From Ramlibacter albus (GTDB lineage: Bacteria; Pseudomonadota; Gammaproteobacteria; Burkholderiales; Burkholderiaceae_C): a stretch of 64,000 bases of DNA. Shown here piece after piece: positions 26,001 through 33,591 of this stretch. The stretch lies in NCBI RefSeq assembly GCF_014297445.1, contig NZ_JACORU010000011.1:1-64000 (forward strand), written 5' to 3'. Made by a program: the position numbers and the translations under genes. Each line of letters starts with the position of its first letter. Positions within the stretch are counted from its first letter, which is position 1. A model generated the notes under the pieces. The model did not search any database, was not told the DNA's origin, and saw only the letters and a program-made list of their open reading frames with translations.

Positions 26001-26185
26001 CCCCACTCCTGTTCGAAGCCGATCAGCCGGGCACCGAGATCCTGCACCCGGTGGCCGTGGTCATCTTCTTTGGCCTCATCACTTCCACCCTCCTGGACTC
26101 GTTCCTGACCCCTGCCATGGTCAAGCTGTTCGGCCGCAAGCCGATCGAAGACCTGGTGGAGGACTCAGGCAGCGAAGTCTTCTAG
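23072..26185 (+). CDS. czcA: Heavy-metal RND efflux transporter
   Basis: The 1037-aa inner-membrane proton/metal antiporter has the full RND plan: a first helix at residues 13-30, the periplasmic porter domain, helices 2-6, a second porter domain and helices 8-12. The helix-4 signature reads AIGGLVDDAVVGVENVLRRL around residue 405. The acidic residues needed for proton relay are present, but the motif is neither the classical Zn/Co/Cd (DGAVVIVEN) nor the Cu/Ag form, so the substrate is not certain from sequence. The cadA/DUF3703/czcI context favours divalent Zn/Cd/Co. It starts two bases after the czcB stop. The symbol is assigned by family and operon position. Confidence 0.88.
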   Translation: MFEKLVHSSLRNRLIVVVAAMILMFYGAFTLTQMPVDVFPDLNKPTVTVQAEAGGMAPEEVEQLITAPLETAMGGIPGVESIRSVSSVGLAFVYVTFDWKTDIYRARQMVGERLSVAREQLPPGIEHVAMGPVSSIMGEIMSVALPIDAAKTSPMAVREYADFVIRPRLLTIPGVAQVIPIGGEVRQYQVQPNTARMAALGVTVENIEAALKGFSSNTSGGFLELNSREYLIRNIGRTTRIEDLQRLPVAFRNSQPISLNQVATVVFAPAIKRGDAGYNGKPAVLLGIQKQPDADTVKLTQRVEEALDGFKKSLPAGMGAPIVTMRQASFIEASVNTLQGKFLAAAMVVAAVLYLFLMNVRTTLIALTAIPLSVMITVLVFRYYGFSINTMTLGGLTIAIGGLVDDAVVGVENVLRRLKLDRTAHPTGRMGPLELIARATLEVRSAILYATVIIVLVLLPLFFLPGIEGRLMQPLAVAYIVSLLASMLVSVTVTPVMAYYLLPKIKGLDHGDTRVQAWVKARYESGLRRVLERPKPWLVGGAVAVALAALSVPLFPTTFLPPFNEGVALVGLRLNPGTTLAETTRVGAVAEINLQTVPEVEHVGRRSGRAELDEHAEGVHVSEIDVKLKRSDRSVEEIYSDLRSKVSALPAAIGIGQPISHRIDHMLSGVRTQIAVKIYGDDLDTLRGQAEALRQRMSSIEGVVDLEVEKQVLTPQIKVHVDYDRALGYGLPPAKLLRELQMMIDGEKVTQIVEGSRRFNLVLRLPESARGIEGLRNIFIDTPGGRVPLSQLATVEESDGPNQISRDDGRRRIVISANAQGRALSDVVADIRKLSAETKLPQGYFITIGGQFQAQEDASRLIGLLSIASVGLIFLILWSRYRSSVLVIIIMVNIPLALVGAVFGLWLSGQPLSVAALVGFITLAGIAIRNGIMKVSHYINLCAFENENFDDQMLVRGSLERLTPVLMTALVAALALAPLLFEADQPGTEILHPVAVVIFFGLITSTLLDSFLTPAMVKLFGRKPIEDLVEDSGSEVF

Positions 26186-26217
26186 TTTCTATCCACGTTC
26201 ATGAAAGGAACCATGCA

Positions 26218-26595
26218 ATGAAGTTCGCCACCATCATCATCAGCGCCTGCATCGCCTTCACCGGAACCTCGGCCTTTGCCCAGAAGAAGGACGATCACAC
26301 CCCGAAGCACGGTGGCATCTGGGTGGAGACCAAGGCGCTCGATTTCGAGATCGTCGCCAAGCCCGAGCTGATTCAGGTCTATGTCGGGGACCACGGCAAG
26401 CCGGTGAAGCTCGACGGCGCGAAGGGCAAGGTGACCCTGCTCAACGGCTCCGAGAAGAGCGAGGTCGAGCTCGCGCCCACGGTCGACAAGCTCGAGGCCA
26501 AGGGCAGCTTCAAGGTCGCCAAAGGCACCAAGGGAATCGTCAGCGTGACGCTGGCGGGCAAGCCGGCCGCGACCGCGCGCTTCGAGGTGAAGTGA
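26218..26595 (+). CDS. Small periplasmic protein of the RND operon
   Basis: The 125-aa protein has a cleavable signal peptide (ending SAFAQKKDD) and a His-containing start of the mature chain (DHTPKHGGIWVE). It is a beta-rich domain ending VTLAGKPAATARFEVK. Proteins of this type accompany czcCBA clusters and resemble the N-terminal module of some CzcB proteins; a periplasmic metal-binding role is plausible. Its last 78 bp are duplicated about 410 bp downstream at 26929-27006. Its stop overlaps the next start. Confidence 0.72.
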   Translation: MKFATIIISACIAFTGTSAFAQKKDDHTPKHGGIWVETKALDFEIVAKPELIQVYVGDHGKPVKLDGAKGKVTLLNGSEKSEVELAPTVDKLEAKGSFKVAKGTKGIVSVTLAGKPAATARFEVK

Positions 26596-27038
26596 TGGCC
26601 CAGCTCAGGCTTGCGTCGCTGCTGCTCGCCCTCGCGGTAAGCGGTTGCGCGTCATCCGTCTACGACGGGAAGTACGCATGGGAAGACGGATGGCGCGAAG
26701 CGAAGGTCGAGAAGGTCGGGCTCGCGTCCGACCTCGGCGACAGGAGCTACTTCGACTGTCGCCACAAGATGACCACGGATCAGGCCGCGGCGGGTCAATT
26801 CGCCGTGCTCGGCCTGCAGCACATGGGACGGCATCGGCACCAGATCGTGCCCGTCGATCCGACAGCACAGCCCGCGAAGGGCGCGGAGGTGCTCACCAAC
26901 GTGCGCCGGTGCGATGCGCCGGTGGCGCGCCAAGGGCGCCAAGGCCATCATCAGCGTGGCGCTGGCGGGCAAATCGGCCGTGACGGCACGCTTCGAGGTG
27001 AAGTGATGCACCCGATCGCGCGCGCCGAGGTGCCGTAG
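26595..27038 (+). CDS. Lipoprotein with altered C-terminus
   Basis: The start is ATG 26595 in a TGATG overlap with the preceding gene, giving 147 aa. A short signal peptide ends in the lipobox VSGC near residue 17. The central part (YDGKYAWEDGWREAKVEKVG, then SYFDCRHKM) is not a recognised family. From about residue 112 on, the reading frame crosses a duplicated 3' end of the upstream gene in another frame and becomes Gly/Arg/Gln-rich, so the native C-terminus has probably been replaced by a recombination or deletion. The first 110 residues look genuine. Confidence 0.55.
   Translation: MAQLRLASLLLALAVSGCASSVYDGKYAWEDGWREAKVEKVGLASDLGDRSYFDCRHKMTTDQAAAGQFAVLGLQHMGRHRHQIVPVDPTAQPAKGAEVLTNVRRCDAPVARQGRQGHHQRGAGGQIGRDGTLRGEVMHPIARAEVP
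26929..27006 (+). repeat. Duplicated 3' end of the small periplasmic gene
   Basis: This stretch matches 26518-26595 at 67 of 78 positions and keeps the same frame, encoding AKGAKAIISVALAGKSAVT and ending in FEVK plus TGA. Most differences are at third positions or conservative. It is the tail of a second, diverged copy of the 26218 gene whose front has been lost, now read out of frame by the lipoprotein ORF. Confidence 0.8.
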
Positions 27039-27039
27039 T

Positions 27040-27717
27040 ATGAAGCGGCGTGTCGCAACAGTCCTGCTTGTGCTGGTTGTGGCTGCCGCAGTCGCAACCG
27101 CGTTTCTTGAGCCGGCGCAGCTTTCCGGTGGAGAACCTGGTCCATCCGGCCCGGCTACTCTTCTGGCCGCGACCGCGGCGCCAGCCGAAATTCTGATCAG
27201 GCCGCACTCACCTGTACTCGGGGCCGCAGAAGCGCCGGTGACCGTGGTGGAGGTTTTCGATCCGTCCTGCGAAGCCTGCCGTGCGTACTACCCGCATGTG
27301 AAGAAGATTCTTGCTACCCATCCTGGCAAGGTCAAGCTGGTCCTCCGGTATGCGCTCTTTCACAAGGGATCGGACGTTGCCGCAGCGCTGCTGGAGATGG
27401 CGCGCATGCAAGGCAAGTACGAGAGCGCGCTGGAGGCGCTGCTGGATCGACAGCCGGAGTGGGCGGCGCATGGCGCACCCGACCTCGCGTTGGCCGCGCG
27501 CATCGTGCAGGGTGTGGGGGTGGACGTCAGCGCGCGCAAGCAGCAAGAGGTGCTCGGTGCCGTGCAGCGAATCCTGCAACAAGATACCGCTGACGTGAAC
27601 GCGCTGCAGATCGAGCGCACGCCGACCTTCTTCGTGAACGGCCGGCAGCTCATCACGCCTAGCCATCAGGCTCTCGGCGAGGCGGTGGCGGCTGAAGTTG
27701 CAAAGCATGCGCGATGA
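27040..27717 (+). CDS. DsbA-family thioredoxin-like exported protein
   Basis: The 225-aa product has a single N-terminal hydrophobic segment (VATVLLVLVVAAAVATAF), so it is a signal-anchored or exported protein. It has a thioredoxin fold with the redox motif CEAC (DPSCEACRAYYPHVKKIL) near residue 77 and a cis-Pro region ERTPTFFVNGRQL near residue 190. This is the DsbA/disulfide-reductase class, which handles periplasmic thiols and commonly sits with metal-resistance genes. It starts two bases after the preceding ORF. The physiological substrate is unknown. Confidence 0.82.
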   Translation: MKRRVATVLLVLVVAAAVATAFLEPAQLSGGEPGPSGPATLLAATAAPAEILIRPHSPVLGAAEAPVTVVEVFDPSCEACRAYYPHVKKILATHPGKVKLVLRYALFHKGSDVAAALLEMARMQGKYESALEALLDRQPEWAAHGAPDLALAARIVQGVGVDVSARKQQEVLGAVQRILQQDTADVNALQIERTPTFFVNGRQLITPSHQALGEAVAAEVAKHAR

Positions 27718-27764
27718 CTTTGCGCGTGAACTCCCGCTTCAGCGACGTCGGAGAGCCTGGCCGG

Positions 27765-27908
27765 TCACTTCACTTTCGTGACGACGTAGTCCTTGCCATC
27801 ATGGGTGAATTCAACGTCGACTTGCTTGCCTTCGCCCAACTTGGGGTGATCGCGGATTCGGTGCAGTTTGTAGCGGTTTGATATGCGCGCAAAACCTCGC
27901 GGTGCCTC
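27765..27908 (-). pseudogene. C-terminal gene fragment overlapping the right 59-bp repeat
   Basis: On the minus strand an open frame without a start codon runs from after a TAG at 27909-27911 to a TGA at 27765. It reads RGFARISNRYKLHRIRDHP, then KLGEGKQVDVEFTHDGKDYV and ends VTKVK. The composition is protein-like, but there is no initiation site, so it looks like the 3' end of a lost gene. Its first part lies in the 59-bp repeat shared with 16471-16529. Family not recognised. Confidence 0.4.
27843..27901 (+). repeat. Right copy of 59-bp imperfect direct repeat
   Basis: Same orientation and 50 of 59 identical positions with 16471-16529, no gaps. It lies 125 bp after the end of the DsbA-like gene and marks the right edge of the cad-czc cargo block. 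The two copies are 11.37 kb apart. Confidence 0.75.
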
Positions 27909-28072
27909 CTATGGCCAGCGTCCGGCGTCGAGCTGAGCTCTGTAACGAACGTGTTGAACTTGGTTGGGTGGAAGCGCGCCAGTCGCTCGCGGCCAAGAAG
28001 CCCGCCGACCAATGTGCTTGAAACGTGTCGCCTCACCACAAGCGCGACAAGTCTCAGTAGAATCGTCAGTTC

Positions 28073-28504
28073 ATGTCGCGTTTTCGGCTCTTCCTCGCTT
28101 GGCTCATCGTGGCCGCTATCCCCTTGCAGGGATTGGCGGCTGCGTCGATGCTGTTTTGCGGGCCTGGGCCGCACCATGCTCCGGTGCAGGCGGCCGCCTC
28201 CCAACAGGATCAGCTGTCGCATGCCAGCAATGGTGATGCCGCGCACGATCACTCCAAGCACGCCGACGAAGCGAAGAACGAGGCCAAGGACGAGGCCAAG
28301 AAGGTCGGCGACAACACCAGCAAGAAGCTACCTGCCGCATCGCACAAGTGCGCCGTCTGTGCATCGTGCTGCAACCTCGTCGCCGTCGCTGAATTCCCCG
28401 AGTTTCTGGAGTTCACGGCACTACCCCAGGCAGCGTTGGCTGAACCCTTCGTGCTGATTCACCCTCGACCTTCCCAGGTCCCCGACAAACCACCTCGCGC
28501 CTGA
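28073..28504 (+). CDS. Exported Cys/His-rich protein at head of copper cluster
   Basis: The 143-aa product has a Sec signal peptide (FRLFLAWLIVAAIPLQGLAA). The mature part is His/Asp/Lys-rich (DHSKHADEAKNEAKDEAKK) with a Cys cluster KCAVCASCCN near residue 93. Similar small exported proteins precede copper or Czc genes in betaproteobacteria and probably bind metal in the periplasm. It is the first gene of the rightward copper block, with a hairpin at 28517-28535 (GCGCCAG/CTGGCGC) just after its stop. Confidence 0.65.
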   Translation: MSRFRLFLAWLIVAAIPLQGLAAASMLFCGPGPHHAPVQAAASQQDQLSHASNGDAAHDHSKHADEAKNEAKDEAKKVGDNTSKKLPAASHKCAVCASCCNLVAVAEFPEFLEFTALPQAALAEPFVLIHPRPSQVPDKPPRA

Positions 28505-28609
28505 TTGCATCCAAGAGCGCCAGCTTGACTGGCGCCGCGGGTGCTTTCGTTCGTCCGCCATGCCGTTCCGGCGATGGCGGTACATCCCCATGAACAACGC
28601 GAGGTTCCC

Positions 28610-28960
28610 ATGTTTCAACCCATGCTGGCCCTATGGCTGGCGGTCTCATCGGGTCTGTTGACGCTGGCAGCGTCAGCCCAGACTCCAGCGGTTCCACCGG
28701 CGCGCGCCGCCGCGTCCGCCCTCGTTGCACGAACACCGGCCACGCCGGGCGAGTACCGCTCCGCCCTGGAGGGCTACCAGCCCTACAGCGAGAACAAGAT
28801 GGTGCCCTGGAAAGAAGCCAACGACACGGTTGGCAAGATCGGCGGCTGGCGAGCCTACGCAAAAGAAGCGACCGAAGGGCAGGGACAACAATGGCATGCC
28901 GGCCACGCCGCGCCCGCGGCGAGTGCGGCCAAGCCCGCCGCAAGCCAGGCCAAACCCTAG
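28610..28960 (+). CDS. Small exported protein of the copper cluster
   Basis: The start is ATG 28610 (MFQPMLALWLAVSSGLLTLA), a signal peptide ending SASAQ or near it, giving 116 aa. The mature part has an Ala/Pro-rich linker, then YRSALEGYQPYSENKMVPWK and WRAYAKEA, then an Ala/Lys-rich tail. It matches the type of short exported protein usually found between metal-binding and TolC-family genes in Burkholderiales copper clusters. Function unknown. It lies 12 bp ahead of the TolC-family gene. Confidence 0.68.
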   Translation: MFQPMLALWLAVSSGLLTLAASAQTPAVPPARAAASALVARTPATPGEYRSALEGYQPYSENKMVPWKEANDTVGKIGGWRAYAKEATEGQGQQWHAGHAAPAASAAKPAASQAKP

Positions 28961-28972
28961 AGAGCGAACGAA

Positions 28973-30397
28973 ATGCAAAGAACCTTCCGTCTCGCTGCTG
29001 TGGGCGCGGCCGTGCTCCTCCTCGCCGGATGCGCGAGCGTCAACATCGATCAAGCCCTGCAGGAAACCAACCAGTCGACTCAAGGCTTCACCCAGGGCAA
29101 GCTGGAACTCAGCCGAACCGAGCAGCAGCGCCAGTCGCGCAGCCAGCTCAGCGAACAGCTATTGGCCAAGCCCTTGACCATGGACGACGCCGTGCAGCTC
29201 GCCCTTGCGAACAGCCCGTCCATGCAGGCGCTGGTGGCGCAGAGCTGGGCCGACATGGCCGCCGCCAACCAGGCTGGGCGTATCGGCAATCCCGTCTTCA
29301 CGTTCGAGCGCATCCGTGCCGGCGACGAACTGGAACTGGGGCGCCTGCTGTCCATCGGCCTTCTGGACCTCCTCACGCTGCCCCAGCGCCAGGTGATTTC
29401 CCGCAACCAGGTTGCCCAAGCCAAGATTCAGATGAGCGGCACCGTGGTCGAGCAAGTGAGCCAGGTCCGCCAGTCCTGGGTTCGCGCCGTCGCCGCCCAA
29501 CAGTTGCTGCAGTACGCCGACCAGGTCAACCGGTCGGCCCAAGCCAGCGCGGAGCTGGCCAGGCGCATGCAGCAGGTGGGCAACTTCACCAAGTTGCAGC
29601 GGGTACGGCAGCAGGCCTTCTATGCCGATTCGGCGGCGCAGCTGGCTTCGGCGCAGCATGCGGTCACAGCCGCGCGCGAGGAACTGGTGCGCCTGCTCGG
29701 GTTGACGGACGCGCAGGCGATGCAGCTCAAGCTGCCGGATCGCCTGCCGGATCTGCCGAAGGAGCCGAAGGCGGGCACGGACGTCAGCGCGTCGGCGCTC
29801 CAGCAACGGATCGACATTCAACTGGCCCGCCTGCAACTTGACGTGGCCGGGAAATCGCAGGGCCTCGCGCTCTTGAACAGCTTGCTGGACGTCGAGGCCG
29901 GGGTCCGCCGGGATACGGTTTTCGACACCGCCTCTGGTCAGAAGAGCCATCGCAGGGGCTATGAGCTGGAGATCCGGCTTCCGATCTTCGACTGGGGCGG
30001 CGCCCAGCGCGCCAGCATGAACGCGCAGTCGCTGGCCGCAGCCAACCGGTACGAGGCCGTTGTGCGCTCAGCGTCGTCGCAACTGCGGGAGAGCTACTCG
30101 GCATACCGTACGGCCTACGACCTGGCCAGGCACTACCGCGACGAGATCGTGCCGCTGCGCAAGGTGATGGCCGAGGAGAACGTGCTTCGCTACAACGGCA
30201 TGCTGATCGGGGTGTTCGAGTTGCTGGCCGACAGCCGGGACCAGATTGCCAGCGTCATGCAGGCCATCAACGCACAGCAGCAGTTCTGGCTGGCCGACGC
30301 GGGCCTCGCCTCTTCGATCATCGGCAAGCCGCTCGCCATGGGCGCAACGCCGGTTTCCACCAGCACCACAAGCGGCTCCGCAGGGCCGGGCCACTGA
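28973..30397 (+). CDS. TolC-family outer-membrane lipoprotein of copper cluster
   Basis: The 474-aa protein has a lipobox (LLAGC) near residue 22 and two repeats of the outer-membrane efflux fold, with a long-helix region at residues 60-210 and again at 280-440, including QLALANSPSMQALVAQSW and FDWGGAQRASMNAQSLAAAN. No RND or MFS pump partner follows it; the next genes are a multicopper oxidase and cupredoxin, so it may serve a periplasmic Cu-export route or borrow another pump. The neighbouring genes support a copper role. Confidence 0.82.
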   Translation: MQRTFRLAAVGAAVLLLAGCASVNIDQALQETNQSTQGFTQGKLELSRTEQQRQSRSQLSEQLLAKPLTMDDAVQLALANSPSMQALVAQSWADMAAANQAGRIGNPVFTFERIRAGDELELGRLLSIGLLDLLTLPQRQVISRNQVAQAKIQMSGTVVEQVSQVRQSWVRAVAAQQLLQYADQVNRSAQASAELARRMQQVGNFTKLQRVRQQAFYADSAAQLASAQHAVTAAREELVRLLGLTDAQAMQLKLPDRLPDLPKEPKAGTDVSASALQQRIDIQLARLQLDVAGKSQGLALLNSLLDVEAGVRRDTVFDTASGQKSHRRGYELEIRLPIFDWGGAQRASMNAQSLAAANRYEAVVRSASSQLRESYSAYRTAYDLARHYRDEIVPLRKVMAEENVLRYNGMLIGVFELLADSRDQIASVMQAINAQQQFWLADAGLASSIIGKPLAMGATPVSTSTTSGSAGPGH

Positions 30398-30427
30398 TGG
30401 CTCGCCGCCCAACACACAAGAAATCAC

Positions 30428-31843
30428 ATGACCAGCAGACGCAACTTCTTATCCGGCGCCGGTGCGATCACGGGCGCCATCGCCGCCGCCTCGGTCAGCA
30501 AGGTCGCCATGGCGGCATTGCCCGAACCGGCGATGCAGACCAAGCCCGACACCATGCCGCCGCTGGTGCCCAACACCGGGCGGCACTACAACCCCGTCGT
30601 CACGCTCAATGGCTGGACGCTGCCCTGGCGCATGAACAGCGGCGTCAAGGAGTTCCACCTGGTCGCAGAGCCGGTCGTGCGCGAGATGTCGCCGGGGTTC
30701 AAGGCGCACCTGTGGGGGTACAACGGCCAATCGCCCGGGCCGACCATCGAAGTCGTGGAGGGCGATCGCGTGCGGGTGTTCGTCACCAACAAGCTGCCCG
30801 AGCACACCAGCATCCACTGGCACGGCCAACGCCTGCCAAATGGCATGGACGGCGTGGGGGGGTTGAACCAGAAGGCGATCGAGCCGGGCAAGACCTATGT
30901 CTACGAGTTCGTGGCACGACGCCCAGGCACCTTCATGTACCACCCTCACGCGGACGAGATGACGCAGATGGCGATGGGGATGATGGGGTTCTGGGTGACC
31001 CATCCCAAGGCCAGACATCCGCTGATCGACGAGGTGGATCGCGACTTCGTTTTCCTGCTCAACGCCTACGACGTGGAGCCAGGCGCGTACACGCCCAAGA
31101 TCATGACGATGCTGGACTTCAACCTGTGGACGTTCAACAGCCGCATCTTCCCGGGCATCGACTCGATGAACGTGCGCAAGAACGACAAGGTGCGCATCCG
31201 CATCGGCAACCTGACGATGACCAACCATCCCATCCATCTGCATGGGCATGAGTTCCTGATCACCGGAACCGACGGCGGGCCGACGCCTAAGAGCACGCGC
31301 TGGTACGAGGTGACGGCGGACGTGGCCGTGGGCCAGATGCGCCAGATCGAGTTCCTGGCCGACGAGGAAGGCGACTGGGCCTTCCATTGCCACAAGAGCC
31401 ACCACACGATGAATGCGATGGGCCATGACGTCCCGACCATGATCGGGGTGGACCACCGCAAGGTGGTCAAGGACATCGTCAATCTGGTGCCGGACTACAT
31501 GGTGATGGGCGAACGCGGCATGGCCGACATGGCCGAGATGACGATGCCGCTTCCGGACAACACCGAACCCATGATGGGCGGACAGGGTCCGTTCGGCTCT
31601 GTCGAAATGGGCGGCATGTTCACCGTCGTCAAGGTCAGGGCCGACCAGAAGCCTGGCGACTACAAGAACACCGGATGGTTCAAGCACCCGCCCGGCACCG
31701 TGGCCTACGAGTTCAAGGGCGAACTCCCCAATCCTGCGCGCTTCCAGTCCGAAGGCACTGGCTCCATGCCTGCCCGAGGAAAGCCAAAAAAAGATGTGGA
31801 AGTCCAGATTCGTAAACCCTCATCCGGCCACTCCGGCCACTAA
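30428..31843 (+). CDS. Multicopper oxidase, Tat-exported
   Basis: The 471-aa enzyme begins with a twin-Arg signal (TSRRNFLSGAG) and has the type 2/3 copper ligands in order: HWHGQRLPNGM near residue 136, HPHADEM near 173, HPIHLHGHEF near 270 and HCHKSHHTMNAMGHDV near 323. It should oxidise Cu(I) to less toxic Cu(II), or organic substrates, in the periplasm. The C-terminal region carries Met-rich segments (MADMAEMTMPLPDN). The spacing is that of a two-domain-type or CopA-like oxidase somewhat shorter than classical CopA. It lies between the TolC-family and cupredoxin genes. Confidence 0.9.
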   Translation: MTSRRNFLSGAGAITGAIAAASVSKVAMAALPEPAMQTKPDTMPPLVPNTGRHYNPVVTLNGWTLPWRMNSGVKEFHLVAEPVVREMSPGFKAHLWGYNGQSPGPTIEVVEGDRVRVFVTNKLPEHTSIHWHGQRLPNGMDGVGGLNQKAIEPGKTYVYEFVARRPGTFMYHPHADEMTQMAMGMMGFWVTHPKARHPLIDEVDRDFVFLLNAYDVEPGAYTPKIMTMLDFNLWTFNSRIFPGIDSMNVRKNDKVRIRIGNLTMTNHPIHLHGHEFLITGTDGGPTPKSTRWYEVTADVAVGQMRQIEFLADEEGDWAFHCHKSHHTMNAMGHDVPTMIGVDHRKVVKDIVNLVPDYMVMGERGMADMAEMTMPLPDNTEPMMGGQGPFGSVEMGGMFTVVKVRADQKPGDYKNTGWFKHPPGTVAYEFKGELPNPARFQSEGTGSMPARGKPKKDVEVQIRKPSSGHSGH

Positions 31844-31885
31844 CCCGGCGAATCCGCCAACCGTGTCATTGAAAGGACATTCGAG

Positions 31886-32386
31886 ATGAAACGTAGGAAA
31901 GCTTTTCTCGCCGCTGCGTTGATTGGCATGCCATTGGTCGTCTTCGCTCACGAAGGCGAAGATCACAAGAAGAAAGCCGGGCCCGTCAAGAAAGAACAGA
32001 AGGACTGGGGCATCGCGGGCGACGCGAAGGCCGTGAAGCGCACGATTGAGGTCACGATGACCGACAACATGAGGTTCACGCCGGACAAGATCGAGGTCAA
32101 GCAGGGCGAGACCATCAAATTCGTCATCAAGAACAACGGCAAGATGATGCACGAGATGGTCATCGGCACGAAGAAGGTGCTGGACGAGCATGCGGCTCTG
32201 ATGATCAAGTTTCCGAATATGGAGCACGAAGAGCCATACATGACGCATGTGGCGCAGGGAAAGACCGGTCAGATGATCTGGAACTTCAATCGTCCGGGCG
32301 ATTTCGACTTCGCCTGCCTGATCGCCGGCCACTATCAGGCCGGCATGGTCGGAAAGATCAAAGTCGTTGCGACAGGGAAAGGCTGA
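31886..32386 (+). CDS. Cupredoxin-domain copper-binding protein (CopI-like)
   Basis: The 166-aa exported protein has a signal peptide ending VFAHEGEDH and a C-terminal plastocyanin-like domain. Type 1 copper ligands are visible as His in MMHEMV, Cys in FACLIAG, His in GHYQ and Met in AGMVG. An RBS (GAAAGGACATTCGAG) precedes the ATG. Proteins of this kind (CopI) bind Cu in the periplasm and are needed for copper tolerance in several proteobacteria. It lies 42 bp after the multicopper oxidase. Confidence 0.86.
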   Translation: MKRRKAFLAAALIGMPLVVFAHEGEDHKKKAGPVKKEQKDWGIAGDAKAVKRTIEVTMTDNMRFTPDKIEVKQGETIKFVIKNNGKMMHEMVIGTKKVLDEHAALMIKFPNMEHEEPYMTHVAQGKTGQMIWNFNRPGDFDFACLIAGHYQAGMVGKIKVVATGKG

Positions 32387-32391
32387 CGGGT

Positions 32392-32889
32392 ATGGAACCG
32401 GCCACAAGCACAGAGTTCGCCGTCTGCCGTCGCGCGGTTGTTGCTGCGGCCGCGGGCAGCATGTTGCTCGCGGTTCATGCCCCGGCCTCGGCGAAGTCGG
32501 TCTTCGCAGAGGTCTGGAAAGACCCGAACTGCGGCTGCTGCAAGGACTGGGTGGCGCACCTTGAGGCCGGCGGCTTCAAGGTGAAGGCCAACGACACCGG
32601 CAACGACCGCATTCGCGAGCGACTGGGCGTGGACCGCAAGTATGGGTCATGCCACACCGCGCTCGTTGGCGGCTATGCCATCGAGGGTCACGTTCCGGTG
32701 AAAGAAATCCGGCGAATTCTCAAAGAGAGGCCGGCCGCGCTGGGACTGGCCGTGCCAGGCATGCCGATCGGATCACCGGGCATGGATGGAGGGCCCTACG
32801 GGAACCGCAAGGATCCCTACAACGTGATGCTGCTGACCAAGGACGGCGGTGCCACGGTCTATCAACGCTACGAAGGGAGTAAATCATGA
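32392..32889 (+). CDS. DUF411 metal-binding protein
   Basis: The 165-aa product has an N-terminal signal-like hydrophobic stretch (AVVAAAAGSMLLAVHAP) and the DUF411 signature: VWKDPNCGCCKDWVAHLE near residue 42, the later CHTALVGGYAIEGHVP and a conserved GPYGNRKDPYNV. DUF411 proteins are CopG-like periplasmic proteins linked to copper and silver resistance. It starts 5 bp after the cupredoxin stop and overlaps the CusF-like gene by 4 bp. Confidence 0.85.
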   Translation: MEPATSTEFAVCRRAVVAAAAGSMLLAVHAPASAKSVFAEVWKDPNCGCCKDWVAHLEAGGFKVKANDTGNDRIRERLGVDRKYGSCHTALVGGYAIEGHVPVKEIRRILKERPAALGLAVPGMPIGSPGMDGGPYGNRKDPYNVMLLTKDGGATVYQRYEGSKS

Positions 32890-33230
32890 AAGCCATCAAA
32901 CATGCACTACTGTCCGCGGCCGTCGGCGCTGCCGCTGTCTTGCCGTTGACGGTTCAGGCGCAAGCCAATGCAACTGGCTCCGCCGCGACCGCCAAACCGG
33001 CGGCGGGCGAAATGACCGAGGCCGAAGTGCGCAAGGTCGACAAGGACAGCAAGAAGATCACGCTGAAGCACGGCGCGATCAAGAACCTCGACATGCCGCC
33101 CATGACCATGGTGTTCGGTGTCAGCGACGAAAAGCTTCTGGACAAGGTCCAGGCAGGCGACAAGGTTCGCTTCACTGCTACCGGGGAAGGTGGCAAGTAC
33201 ACCGTGACAGACCTTCAGCCGGTCAAGTAA
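32886..33230 (+). CDS. cusF: CusF-like periplasmic copper chaperone
   Basis: The 114-aa protein has a signal peptide ending VQAQAN and a small OB-type barrel with the CusF copper ligands: His in KHGAIKNLDMPPMTMVFGV, the Met pair, and the expected aromatic position occupied by Phe. It binds Cu(I)/Ag(I) and hands it to an efflux system. It is coupled to the DUF411 gene (ATGA overlap). No CusCBA pump is present in the cluster, so the acceptor is unclear. Confidence 0.83.
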   Translation: MKAIKHALLSAAVGAAAVLPLTVQAQANATGSAATAKPAAGEMTEAEVRKVDKDSKKITLKHGAIKNLDMPPMTMVFGVSDEKLLDKVQAGDKVRFTATGEGGKYTVTDLQPVK

Positions 33231-33244
33231 GGGCGGCGCGGCCG

Positions 33245-33433
33245 ATGGCCCATGAGATGTTCAAGATCGCCAACGCCTCGCAGGAGACGTTGAGCATCAT
33301 TTTGGTGGGCGGCGGTTTGATGGCGCTTTTCTTGGCCGCGTTGACAGGGTTTCTGATCTGGCGCGACAAGCGCCGCGGCTTGGGAACGCCCAGGCAGCGC
33401 GGACTTCGCACACGCAAGTCTCGAAGACGGTGA
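33245..33433 (+). CDS. Small membrane protein, 62 aa
   Basis: The ATG at 33245 follows the cusF stop by 14 bp. The product has one membrane helix (LSIILVGGGLMALFLAALTG) and a basic C-terminal tail rich in Arg. No family is recognised. Gene order suggests a small accessory of the copper cluster. The short length and lack of a strong ribosome binding site keep confidence moderate. Confidence 0.5.
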   Translation: MAHEMFKIANASQETLSIILVGGGLMALFLAALTGFLIWRDKRRGLGTPRQRGLRTRKSRRR

Positions 33434-33591
33434 CAACGCCGCGGGGACTTGCCTACGAGTGAGTGACGGACGCCCGTGCGGGCGCTTCGAAGGGAGTTGG
33501 GGCAGCAATCAGCGCCAGGCGGTGCTGAAGGAGTCGCGGCGTTGTGTCGTGCAACCTCGCTCGGCGGTTCAATCTTGTTTTGGAGAAACCT

